Positions 1 through 5,788 of a DNA stretch of 5,788 nucleotides are shown here, piece after piece. This stretch comes from JALZHR01 sp036389695 (lineage in GTDB: Bacteria; Acidobacteriota; Blastocatellia; Pyrinomonadales; Pyrinomonadaceae), in assembly GCA_036389695.1 (NCBI GenBank), contig DASVWG010000470.1, forward strand, positions 1 through 5,788. Reading direction: 5' to 3'. A program made the translations under genes and the position numbers. Below the pieces are notes generated by a model. It had not been told where the DNA came from. It did no database searches and worked only from the letters and a program-made list of their open reading frames with translations. Every line of letters starts with the position of its first letter. Position 1 is the first letter of the stretch.

Positions 1-89
1 TTAATTTTGTTGCGTGCCGCTTATTTTCAAAACGGAAAAGCGCCGGTGAATATAAATTAATTTCAATAAAGCTCGTATAAGAAATTTTG

Positions 90-119
90 TTGACAACTAA
101 ATTATATATAAGCGAGAAT
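90..119 (+). promoter_or_regulatory. possible sigma70-like promoter upstream of the GHL10 gene
   Basis: A perfect TTGACA hexamer lies at 90-95. It is followed 18 bp later by GAGAAT at 114-119, which matches four of the six bases of TATAAT. The surrounding DNA (61-120) is markedly AT-rich, as promoter DNA often is. If real, the transcript would have an untranslated leader of roughly 155 nt before the start codon at 282. The -10 match is poor, and AT-rich DNA yields such pairs by chance. Nothing else in bases 1-281 is convincing: no tRNA, riboswitch or strong hairpin was seen. Confidence 0.3.
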
Positions 120-268
120 AATCGTACCTGCTTTGCAAACAATTAACTGTTTATTTACGAGCACGCTGGTTCAGGCTCTGAAGATTTCCAAAAATATCGT
201 CGCAATCCGCATTCGGCTCGCTGTTTTTGCGGACGGCGAAAGAGTCGATTTAAAAGCGCTGTTCGTCT

Positions 269-276
269 GAAGGAAG
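269..276 (+). promoter_or_regulatory. Shine-Dalgarno site of the GHL10 gene
   Basis: The purine run GAAGGAAG contains AAGGA (270-274), seven bases before the ATG at 282. It is the only clear ribosome binding site in the window. It supports 282 as the true start, because the reading frame stays open back to 147 but has no other ATG or GTG with such a site, and the peptide starting at 282 is a good signal peptide. Confidence 0.75.
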
Positions 277-281
277 AAATT

Positions 282-2597
282 ATGAAAAGACAAAAACTCG
301 TCGGAATTAAATTTTACCGTGCGATTGCCGTTTTATTAATGCTGTTTGGAATGATTTGGGCACAGCCCGCGCTGAAGGCTCAGACCAGAACCGAGTATCG
401 CGCCTTCTGGGTCGATACTTTCAACACTTCGCTCAATAACCACAGCGACGTTTTGACGGTCGTCAACAACGCGAAAGCGGCGAAAGCCAACGCGCTTTTC
501 GTGCAGGTGCGGCGGCGCGGCGATTCGTGGTATCTGAATTCGCTCGAACCTTTGGGCGACAGAACGCCGATTCAGCCCGGCTTCGACCCTTTGCAGGACA
601 TTATTAACGAAGCGCACGCGAACGGCATCGAGGTTCACGCCTTCGTTATTATGAGCGCCGTCTGGGGACGCGCGCCGAATCTTTTTCCGCCCGAAAATCC
701 GAATCACGTTTTCAACCTGCACGGCGGCTTTAATCCGACGACCAACACGATTACGCCGGGACCGAACAACTGGCTGACGCGCACCTTGCTTGCCGACAAC
801 GCGGCGGCGCAGATTAGCTATCAGGGACACCGTTTCGGCAGCGATTTCTGGGTTGATTTCGGTCACCCGGACGCCGCCAAATATACGGTCGATGTCGTGA
901 TGCATCTCGTCCGGAACTACGACATCGACGGCTTGCATCTAGACCGCATCCGCTATCCCGAAATCAACGTCACCGGGCAGACGCCTTCGACCGGCACGAA
1001 CATCGGTTATAACCCGACGAGCGTCGAGCGCTTTCAGCGCTTCTACAATATTCCAATCGGCGCGCCCGCGCCCGCGCCGAATAATCCGCAATGGAACCAA
1101 TGGCGGCGCGACCAGGTGACAAATGTCGTGCGCCGCGTTTATCTGAACGCGCTCGCCGTCAAACCGAATTTAAAAATCTCCGCCGCGCTTATCGCTTTCG
1201 GCGGCGTGGGTTCGACCGAAGCTTCGTGGAATTCCGCCGAAGCCTTCTGGCGCGTCTATCAGGATTGGCGCGCGTGGACGCAGGAAGGAATTCTTGACAT
1301 CGCCATCCCGATGGTTTACAAGGCGGAACACACCGCCACCGTCCGCCCGCAATACGACCAGTGGGACGCGTGGCTGCGCGGGCATCTCTACAATCGCGCC
1401 GGAATGATGGGACAAGGCGCACAGAATAATGCCATCGAAGGCACGCTCCGGCAGGCGCGCCGCACGCTTTTGCCCGCTTCCGGCACAAACAATCTGAGCG
1501 GAATCATTTTCTATTCGATGGCGACGAGCAATATCGCCGTGACGAATAATCCGTTCGCGATTCCGTCGCCAATCACGACGCCCGCGCGCCCGTTTGCCGA
1601 GTTGGCTTCGGGTTTAACGACCGGGAAATCGGTCAACGGCGCGACATTATACGAGCCTGCCGGACTGACGCCGATTTTCAGCGAGCTGGCAAATATTCCC
1701 GTTTTCCCCTGGAAAGCAGCGCCGACGCTCGGACACATCAAAGGCGAAGCGCGACGCGCCGACAACACGCCGCTCGACACCGGCGCGGTGACTATCCGCA
1801 ATCTCGACAACAACACGACGCGCGCGACGGCGACCGACGGCGGCGGATTTTACGGCGGCGTCGATTTGGCTCCCGGACAATATCTGGTCAAAGCCGTGCT
1901 CGGTCAGGACGTGCTTTATTCGTGCGTCGCCAGCGTCACGCCCGGCTCGGTCACGACGGCTGATTTAGGCGTGGAAACAATCGCGCCGGTCACGACCGCG
2001 ACGCTCGCGCCTGCCGCGCCGAACGGCTCGAACGGCTGGTATACGACCGACGTCACGCTCAGTCTCGCCGCGACCGACAATTGCACCGGCGTCGAGCGAA
2101 CCGAATATTCGATTGACGGCGGCGCAAGCTGGCTGCCTTACGCGGGAAATATTCTCGTCAATCAGGAAGGCGCGACCACGATTTCGTATCGCTCAATCGA
2201 CCGCGCGGGCAATGTCGAAAATGCCGGCAGCACAACCATCAATATCGACAAAACCGCGCCGACGCTTCAGCTTGAAGCCGCGCCGACGCGCATCTATCCG
2301 CCAAACGGAAAACCCGTCAACGTGAAATTAACGGGCAGCGGCGCGGACGCGACTTCCGGCTTGGCGCAGGTCATCTACGCGGTGACGGACGAATACGGAA
2401 CGCCTTTGAGCATTCCGACGCGCGCATTGAGCGGTAATTCGGCAAACTGGATGGACAATCTGATTGTCGAAGCCAGCCGCCACGGAGACGATGCCGACGG
2501 ACGGCTTTATCGCGTGACGGCGACCATTACCGACGCCGCCGGAAATACAACGACCGCAACGGTCGATATTATCGTTTCGCACGACCGCAGACCGTAA
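282..2597 (+). CDS. exported family 10 glycosyl hydrolase-like protein (GHL10/DUF187) with C-terminal beta-sandwich modules
   Basis: The protein is 771 residues long and probably periplasmic, surface-exposed or secreted. Residues 1-33 form a signal peptide: basic N-region (KRQK), hydrophobic core at about 14-27, and likely cleavage after Ala33 (LKA before QTRTEY). Residues 38 to about 430 match the GHL10 barrel: EYRAFWVDT at 38-46, FVQVRRRGDSWY at 73-84, FDPLQDIINEAH at 101-112 then GIEVHAF, and DIDGLHLDRIRYPE at 214-227. Asp216 and Asp221 are possible functional acids. Residues 484-565 resemble a carboxypeptidase regulatory-like fold (IKGEARRADNTPLD). Residues 566-658 resemble an OmpL47/Ig-like module (GWYTTDVTLSL, YRSIDRAGNVE, IDKTAP), and 659-768 form a related module ending ITDAAGNTT. 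Family members include E. coli DigH (YddW), which cleaves peptidoglycan glycan strands, so a glycan substrate is likely but is not shown here. No LPXTG or other sorting signal was seen. The gene stands alone and ends at a strong terminator. Confidence 0.9.
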   Translation: MKRQKLVGIKFYRAIAVLLMLFGMIWAQPALKAQTRTEYRAFWVDTFNTSLNNHSDVLTVVNNAKAAKANALFVQVRRRGDSWYLNSLEPLGDRTPIQPGFDPLQDIINEAHANGIEVHAFVIMSAVWGRAPNLFPPENPNHVFNLHGGFNPTTNTITPGPNNWLTRTLLADNAAAQISYQGHRFGSDFWVDFGHPDAAKYTVDVVMHLVRNYDIDGLHLDRIRYPEINVTGQTPSTGTNIGYNPTSVERFQRFYNIPIGAPAPAPNNPQWNQWRRDQVTNVVRRVYLNALAVKPNLKISAALIAFGGVGSTEASWNSAEAFWRVYQDWRAWTQEGILDIAIPMVYKAEHTATVRPQYDQWDAWLRGHLYNRAGMMGQGAQNNAIEGTLRQARRTLLPASGTNNLSGIIFYSMATSNIAVTNNPFAIPSPITTPARPFAELASGLTTGKSVNGATLYEPAGLTPIFSELANIPVFPWKAAPTLGHIKGEARRADNTPLDTGAVTIRNLDNNTTRATATDGGGFYGGVDLAPGQYLVKAVLGQDVLYSCVASVTPGSVTTADLGVETIAPVTTATLAPAAPNGSNGWYTTDVTLSLAATDNCTGVERTEYSIDGGASWLPYAGNILVNQEGATTISYRSIDRAGNVENAGSTTINIDKTAPTLQLEAAPTRIYPPNGKPVNVKLTGSGADATSGLAQVIYAVTDEYGTPLSIPTRALSGNSANWMDNLIVEASRHGDDADGRLYRVTATITDAAGNTTTATVDIIVSHDRRP

Positions 2598-2610
2598 TTG
2601 AAACCTTATA

Positions 2611-2662
2611 AGTAAAGGAGATGAATTGATATTAAAATTAATTCATCTCCTTTACTCTTTTT
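2611..2662 (+). terminator. strong intrinsic terminator between convergent genes
   Basis: A perfect 17-bp inverted repeat (AGTAAAGGAGATGAATT at 2611-2627 and its complement at 2640-2656) extends inward by three more pairs (G-U, A-U, U-A) to a six-base loop at 2631-2636. A run of five T follows at 2658-2662. It begins 13 bases after the GHL10 stop codon and lies 19 bases beyond the stop of the minus-strand 6-phosphogluconolactonase gene. The U tract is present only for + strand transcripts. For the minus strand the same hairpin forms without a good U tract, so termination in that direction would be weaker or would mainly protect the 3' end. Confidence 0.88.
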
Positions 2663-2680
2663 AAATTAGCGAGACGGCTT

Positions 2681-3421
2681 TTATAAAACCTCAATCAAAC
2701 GCGCCGCTTCCCTTTCTAAAAACCATCGACACTTTCCGTTTTCCGGCTTGATTAAGCTTGAAGGCAAATCGATTGTTTCCGACGAAAGAACCTTTTTTAT
2801 CATCTCCGCTTTCTTCGCGCCGGACACTAAAAACAAAACATTTTTCGCCCGGTTGATGGCGCGGAAAGTCATTGTCAGGCGATTGGCGTTTAATTTTTCG
2901 ACGTAATTTGCCGCGACGAGTTTTTCGGTTTCGCGCAAAGCCCGCGACTTCGGAAAAAGCGAAGCCGTGTGCCCGTCGTCGCCCATTCCGAGCAGAATCA
3001 AATCGAACCGCGCGTTTTCGCCCAGAGTTTTTTTGATGATTTCATCGTATTCGAGCGCCGCTTTTTCCGGTTCGATTTCGCCCCGAAGGCGAAAAATATT
3101 TTCCTTCGGAAGCGGCACGCGCGCCAGCATTGCCGCATTTGCCATTCGATAATTGCTCTCCGTGTCGTCCGGCGCGACGCAGCGCTCGTCGCCGAAAAAA
3201 GCGAGCGTTTTTGTCCAATCGATTTTATTTTTAAATGCGTCGGAAGCCAGCAATTTATAGAGCGATTCCGGCGTCGAGCCGCCAGCCAGCGCGATGGAAA
3301 ATTTATCGCTCGTCCGCAGGATTCGCGAAGCGATTTCGACAATCAATTGCGCGGCGGCTTCGTTGAGCGCGCCGACGTCGGGGAAAATTTCAACTTCGCA
3401 GTTTTTGGTCGGGGCTTTCAT
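2681..3421 (-). CDS. pgl: 6-phosphogluconolactonase
   Basis: This cytoplasmic enzyme hydrolyses 6-phosphogluconolactone to 6-phosphogluconate, the second step of the oxidative pentose phosphate pathway. With the start at 3421 it has 246 residues, typical for the DevB/SOL type. Visible family motifs are SIALAGGSTPESLY at 42-55 (phosphate-binding GGSTP), FFGDERCVAPDDTESNYRM at 75-93, and LGMGDDGHTASLFP at 144-157. His151 matches the proposed catalytic histidine of the family. WFLEREAA near the end is also typical. An upstream ATG at 3544 would add 41 residues, but that stretch is encoded by the palindrome at 3442-3603, has no family similarity, and is rejected. Neither candidate start has a clear Shine-Dalgarno. 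The gene lies 181 bp downstream of xth on the same strand. No zwf or gnd is visible nearby, so it is not in a pentose phosphate operon in this window. Confidence 0.95.
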   Translation of the reverse strand: MKAPTKNCEVEIFPDVGALNEAAAQLIVEIASRILRTSDKFSIALAGGSTPESLYKLLASDAFKNKIDWTKTLAFFGDERCVAPDDTESNYRMANAAMLARVPLPKENIFRLRGEIEPEKAALEYDEIIKKTLGENARFDLILLGMGDDGHTASLFPKSRALRETEKLVAANYVEKLNANRLTMTFRAINRAKNVLFLVSGAKKAEMIKKVLSSETIDLPSSLIKPENGKCRWFLEREAARLIEVL

Positions 3422-3441
3422 AAAACTAAAGTTTTTGGCGT

Positions 3442-3603
3442 AAATCAAAAGGCAGAAGCCCGCGCGTCGGGCAAGGGCGCAAACTATTTCGGATTTGAGA
3501 TTTGGGATTTGGGATTTGCCATTAGATAAAGTTGAAATCCGCATTCCGCAATCACAAATCTTTGTCCGCCCTTGCTCACGCGCGGGCTTCTGCCTCTAGA
3601 TTT
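3442..3603. repeat. REP/MITE-like imperfect palindrome between xth and pgl
   Basis: The outer arms are an 18-bp perfect inverted repeat (AGGCAGAAGCCCGCGCGT at 3450-3467, complement at 3578-3595). After a 3-versus-2-base mismatch comes a further 9 bp, GCAAGGGCG (3471-3479 with 3567-3575). AAATC pairs at 3442-3446 and 3599-3603 extend the arms outward. The inner arms also pair imperfectly (GATTTG at 3492 with CAAATC near 3555-3560), so nearly the whole element folds back on a short centre near 3521-3530. The left inner arm holds four 7-base units, GATTTGR-like, at 3492-3519. The right edge touches the stop codon of xth. In the minus-strand RNA the hairpin is followed by UUUUG, so it could attenuate transcription before pgl or protect xth mRNA. 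No transposase is present, so mobility is an inference. No flanking target-site duplication is evident. Confidence 0.85.
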
Positions 3604-4373
3604 CAAATCTCAAATTCCGCCACGACCGGCGCGTGGTCTGACGGGCGTTCGGCGCCGCGCGGTTTTCTATCAATCCAGCAGGCGGTGCATTTTTCCGCCA
3701 GCGATTTGCTCGTCCAGATGTGGTCGATGCGCAAGCCCTGGTTTTTGAAAAACGCGCCTTCGCGATAATTCCACCACGAGTAAAGCTTTTCGTCGCCGTT
3801 CAGCTGGCGAAAAACATCGACAAAGCCCCATTGTTTGACGTGATGAATCGCCGCGCGCTCCGGCTTGGAAAAATGCAGCTTGCCTTCCCAGAAACCGACA
3901 TTCCAGACGTCGCGCTCGTCCGGCGCGACGTTAAAATCGCCGCACAATAAAACATCGGAATTTTTGTCGCAGGTTTCGTCGAAAAAACGCCGCAGGCGTT
4001 GCAGCCAATCTAATTTGAAAGTAAATTTATCCGTCCACAGCTCCGTGCCGTTCGGAATATACGTGTTGACGATGCGAACGCCGTTTATAGTCGCGGCAAT
4101 CAGACGTTTCGGCGCTTCCGCGTCGTCGTCGGGAAAATTCATCTGCACATCTTTAATCTCAAAAGGCGAGAGAATCGCGACGCCGTTGTAGGATTTTTGA
4201 CCGAGAAAAGTCGCGTTGTAACCGGCTTCGAGAAAAACGCCGACCGGAAATTTGTCGTCCGTGCATTTCGTTTCCTGCAGACAGAGCGCGTCTGGCTTAT
4301 GGTTTTCGAGCCAGTTTAAAATTTGTTCGAGCCGGATGTTGATGGAATTGACGTTCCAGGTTGCGATTTTCAT
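3603..4373 (-). CDS. xth: exodeoxyribonuclease III (AP endonuclease)
   Basis: This Mg-dependent DNA repair enzyme of base excision repair incises 5' to abasic sites and has 3' phosphodiesterase and 3'-5' exonuclease activity. It is 256 residues long, the usual size for the ExoA/XthA family, and all hallmark residues are visible: Asn7 in MKIATWNVNSIN, Glu34 in LCLQETK (metal ligand), Tyr105 in VNTYIPNG, Asp146 and Asn148 in LLCGDFNVAP, Asp217 in LRIDHIW, and Asp246-His247 in the terminal SDHAPVV. Its ATG overlaps the stop codon of the upstream M20 gene (ATGA). There is no Shine-Dalgarno, so it is probably translated by coupling. Its last codons (EFEI) run directly into the palindrome at 3442-3603 and share a 12-base word with it. 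The symbol xth is used; exoA is equally possible. Confidence 0.97.
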   Translation of the reverse strand: MKIATWNVNSINIRLEQILNWLENHKPDALCLQETKCTDDKFPVGVFLEAGYNATFLGQKSYNGVAILSPFEIKDVQMNFPDDDAEAPKRLIAATINGVRIVNTYIPNGTELWTDKFTFKLDWLQRLRRFFDETCDKNSDVLLCGDFNVAPDERDVWNVGFWEGKLHFSKPERAAIHHVKQWGFVDVFRQLNGDEKLYSWWNYREGAFFKNQGLRIDHIWTSKSLAEKCTACWIDRKPRGAERPSDHAPVVAEFEI

Positions 4374-5506
4374 AACATTAAAGAAGCGATCAGCGCCGCG
4401 CGTTTCGGAATATCGGAAATCAAAATATGCTCGCGCATCGTGTGCGCGCCGTCGCCCGTCACGCCCAGACCGTCGAGCACGGGCACGCCGAGCGCGGCGA
4501 CGAAATTTCCGTCCGACGCGCCGCCGACCTGCGTTTCGCCGAGCTCGTAATTCATCTCCGCGGCGATTTTTTCAGCTTTTTTGTAAAGCTCGACGATAGA
4601 ATCGCTCCGTTCGAGCGGCGGGCGATTCATGCCGCCTTCAGTCCAGACCGAAACGCGATGGTCGAAGGATTTCAGCGTTTGAATTTCGTGAACGATTCTT
4701 TTGGCTTCGCGCATCGTGCTGAAGCGCGCGTCGACGTCCATCTGGGCAAATTCGGGAATGACGTTCGAAGCCGTGCCGCCTTTTATCACGCAGACATTGA
4801 CGGTCGTGCCTATTTCCGGCGCGTTCATCGAGTGCAGTTTTTGAATTTGTTTCGATAATTCCAGAATCGCCGACGCGCCCTTTTCCGGCTCCAGCCCGGC
4901 GTGCGCGGGAATGCCGCGCGCTTTGACCTTCATTAAAACCGTGCCCTTGCGTCCGGTTTTCGCTTTCCCGCCTTCCGACGGCTCGCAAACTAAACTAAAT
5001 GCGGCATTTGCGACTTCGGCTTCGAGCAGCGGGCGACCTGACAGGCTGCCGACCTCTTCATCGCACGAAAAGAAAATCGTCAACGGATGCCTGGGCTTTA
5101 AATTCAATTCCGTAAAGACGCGCACGATTTCCAGCATCAAAATGCAGTTCGCCTTCATATCGAAAATTCCGCAGCCGTAAAATTTGTCGCCCTCGATGCG
5201 CGTCGGATTTTCCCGAAAGCTTCCGCGCGGGTGAACCGTGTCGGTGTGACCGAGCAGCAGAATCGGCTTTTCGTCCGCGTTTTCAAAGGCGCGAATGATG
5301 AGATGCTCGCCGTAGCTTTCGCGAAAAATACGCTCTATTTTCAGATTGCCGGAAATTTTTTCCGCTTCTTTAATCAAAAAATCGACGGCGTTGCGGCTTC
5401 CGCCGATGTCATAGGAAGGCGATTCGATTTCGACAAACTCGTGAATCGAATCCAGAATATTTTGTTGGCGGCTTTGAAAAAATTCGAGCAGTTTTTGTGC
5501 GTTCAT
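4370..5506 (-). CDS. M20 family metallopeptidase, carboxypeptidase G2-like
   Basis: This is a probable cytoplasmic di-zinc hydrolase of 378 residues with no signal peptide. It resembles M20A enzymes such as glutamate carboxypeptidase (CPG2), which remove a C-terminal amino acid or hydrolyse N-acyl amino acids; the actual substrate cannot be read from sequence. Metal-site residues are visible in order: His87 and Asp89 in LLLGHTDTVHP, bridging Asp116 in GCGIFDMKAN, general base Glu150 and ligand Glu151 in FSCDEEVGS, Glu175 in VCEPSEGG, and His355 in GDGAHTMREHI. The inserted dimerisation domain spans about 186-300, with RGIPAHAG around His202, the histidine that reaches the partner active site in CPG2. 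The start follows the previous stop codon by five bases, with no purine-rich site, and the end overlaps xth by four bases, so it sits mid-operon. Related DapE and ArgE enzymes are alternatives, but the GTASNVIP and EEVGS pattern is closer to CPG2. Confidence 0.92.
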   Translation of the reverse strand: MNAQKLLEFFQSRQQNILDSIHEFVEIESPSYDIGGSRNAVDFLIKEAEKISGNLKIERIFRESYGEHLIIRAFENADEKPILLLGHTDTVHPRGSFRENPTRIEGDKFYGCGIFDMKANCILMLEIVRVFTELNLKPRHPLTIFFSCDEEVGSLSGRPLLEAEVANAAFSLVCEPSEGGKAKTGRKGTVLMKVKARGIPAHAGLEPEKGASAILELSKQIQKLHSMNAPEIGTTVNVCVIKGGTASNVIPEFAQMDVDARFSTMREAKRIVHEIQTLKSFDHRVSVWTEGGMNRPPLERSDSIVELYKKAEKIAAEMNYELGETQVGGASDGNFVAALGVPVLDGLGVTGDGAHTMREHILISDIPKRAALIASLML

Positions 5507-5511
5507 TCAAA

Positions 5512-5788
5512 TTAAAAATTGATGTCCTTAATGTCGTTTTTCTTCGCGTATTTCTCGGCTTCTTTTCTGTTTTTAAACACGCGGACGACGTCGTATTCAA
5601 ACATTTGAAATTTTCCATCGACATTTATCGAAAACATCGGGCGCGCGACCATTCCGCGATTTTCGGGACAGAGATTCAGGAGCGCGATTCGGTTTTTGAC
5701 GTTTTTATCAGCCCTCTGCGTCACCGGATACGGCACGACGCGAATGACCTGACAGTTTGGCGGATTAACGGGTTTTGTCTCCTGCGCC
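5512..5788 (-). CDS. unrecognised small protein, 5' end outside the window
   Basis: The reading frame is open from the window edge to a TAA at 5512-5514, giving at least 91 residues. I do not recognise a family. The visible part has a Pro/Asn-rich stretch near the edge (AQETKPVNPPNC), two cysteines (residues 12 and 40 of the fragment), a central segment RPMFSINVDGKFQMFEYDVVRVF that looks like beta strands, and a charged, probably helical end (KNRKEAEKYAKKNDIKD). The AQETKP at the edge could be the residue after a signal peptidase site, which would make this a small exported protein, but the signal would lie outside the window. An internal GTG at 5736 could start a 74-residue version, but with no Shine-Dalgarno and coding-like sequence before it, that is less likely. 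It ends five bases before the M20 gene and is probably its operon partner. Confidence 0.65.
   Translation of the reverse strand, partial: AQETKPVNPPNCQVIRVVPYPVTQRADKNVKNRIALLNLCPENRGMVARPMFSINVDGKFQMFEYDVVRVFKNRKEAEKYAKKNDIKDINF

Noticed and set aside
105..110. TATATA as a -10 element for TTGACA at 90-95
   Set aside because: The spacing is only 9 bp, too short for sigma70; GAGAAT at 114-119 gives better spacing.
336..938. 200-codon open frame on the minus strand inside the GHL10 gene
   Set aside because: It is antisense to a clearly recognisable protein, has no family-like motifs, and arises from the GC-rich third positions of the real gene.
3492..3519. Short regular direct repeats that could suggest a CRISPR or iteron array
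   Set aside because: The units are only seven bases long, with no spacers and four copies, and they lie within one arm of a palindrome; no cas or replication gene is present.
2969..3529. 186-codon open frame on the + strand opposite pgl
   Set aside because: It is antisense to conserved 6-phosphogluconolactonase motifs and runs into the palindrome; it shows no motifs of its own.
3532..3768. 78-codon + strand frame starting inside the palindrome
   Set aside because: It is translated from the repeat and the antisense of xth, with no ribosome binding site and no recognisable domain.
4427..4858. 143-codon open frame on the + strand opposite the M20 gene
   Set aside because: It is the shadow of the conserved metal-site and dimerisation regions of the M20 protein, with no start signal.
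282..5788. A new multi-gene defence or biosynthetic system
   Set aside because: All recognisable genes are common housekeeping or single secreted enzymes, with no nuclease-helicase, toxin-antitoxin, transposase, phage or biosynthetic cluster signatures.

Overview
This 5.8 kb window looks like ordinary chromosomal DNA from a Gram-negative bacterium. Its coding sequence is moderately GC-rich and its intergenic DNA is AT-rich. The mix of a secreted GHL10-type glycosyl hydrolase with Ig-like modules, housekeeping enzymes packed head to tail, and a REP-like palindrome with GATTTGG repeats would fit an Acidobacteriota genome, perhaps Blastocatellia. That placement is an inference from style and gene content; no marker gene here fixes the taxon.

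Layout: bases 1-281 are a leader region with a possible sigma70-like promoter and a clear Shine-Dalgarno for the first gene. A 771-residue exported protein on the + strand (282-2597) carries a family 10 glycosyl hydrolase-like domain and C-terminal beta-sandwich modules. A very strong hairpin terminator (2611-2662) closes it. Everything to the right lies on the minus strand and converges on that terminator. In transcription order it holds a 5'-truncated unrecognised small protein (5788 to 5512), an M20 metallopeptidase of the carboxypeptidase G2 type (5506 to 4370), exodeoxyribonuclease III (4373 to 3603), a 160-bp imperfect palindrome (3442-3603), and 6-phosphogluconolactonase (3421 to 2681).

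The first three minus-strand genes are separated by 5 nt and then overlap by 4 nt (ATGA), so they are almost certainly one transcription unit with translational coupling. 6-phosphogluconolactonase is set apart by the palindrome. In RNA the palindrome would fold into a long hairpin followed by a short U run, so it may attenuate or stabilise the transcript between xth and pgl. The enzymes belong to different pathways (peptide or N-acyl amino acid hydrolysis, base excision repair, pentose phosphate pathway), and I see no evidence of a dedicated multi-gene system. The palindrome is the most distinctive item in the window.
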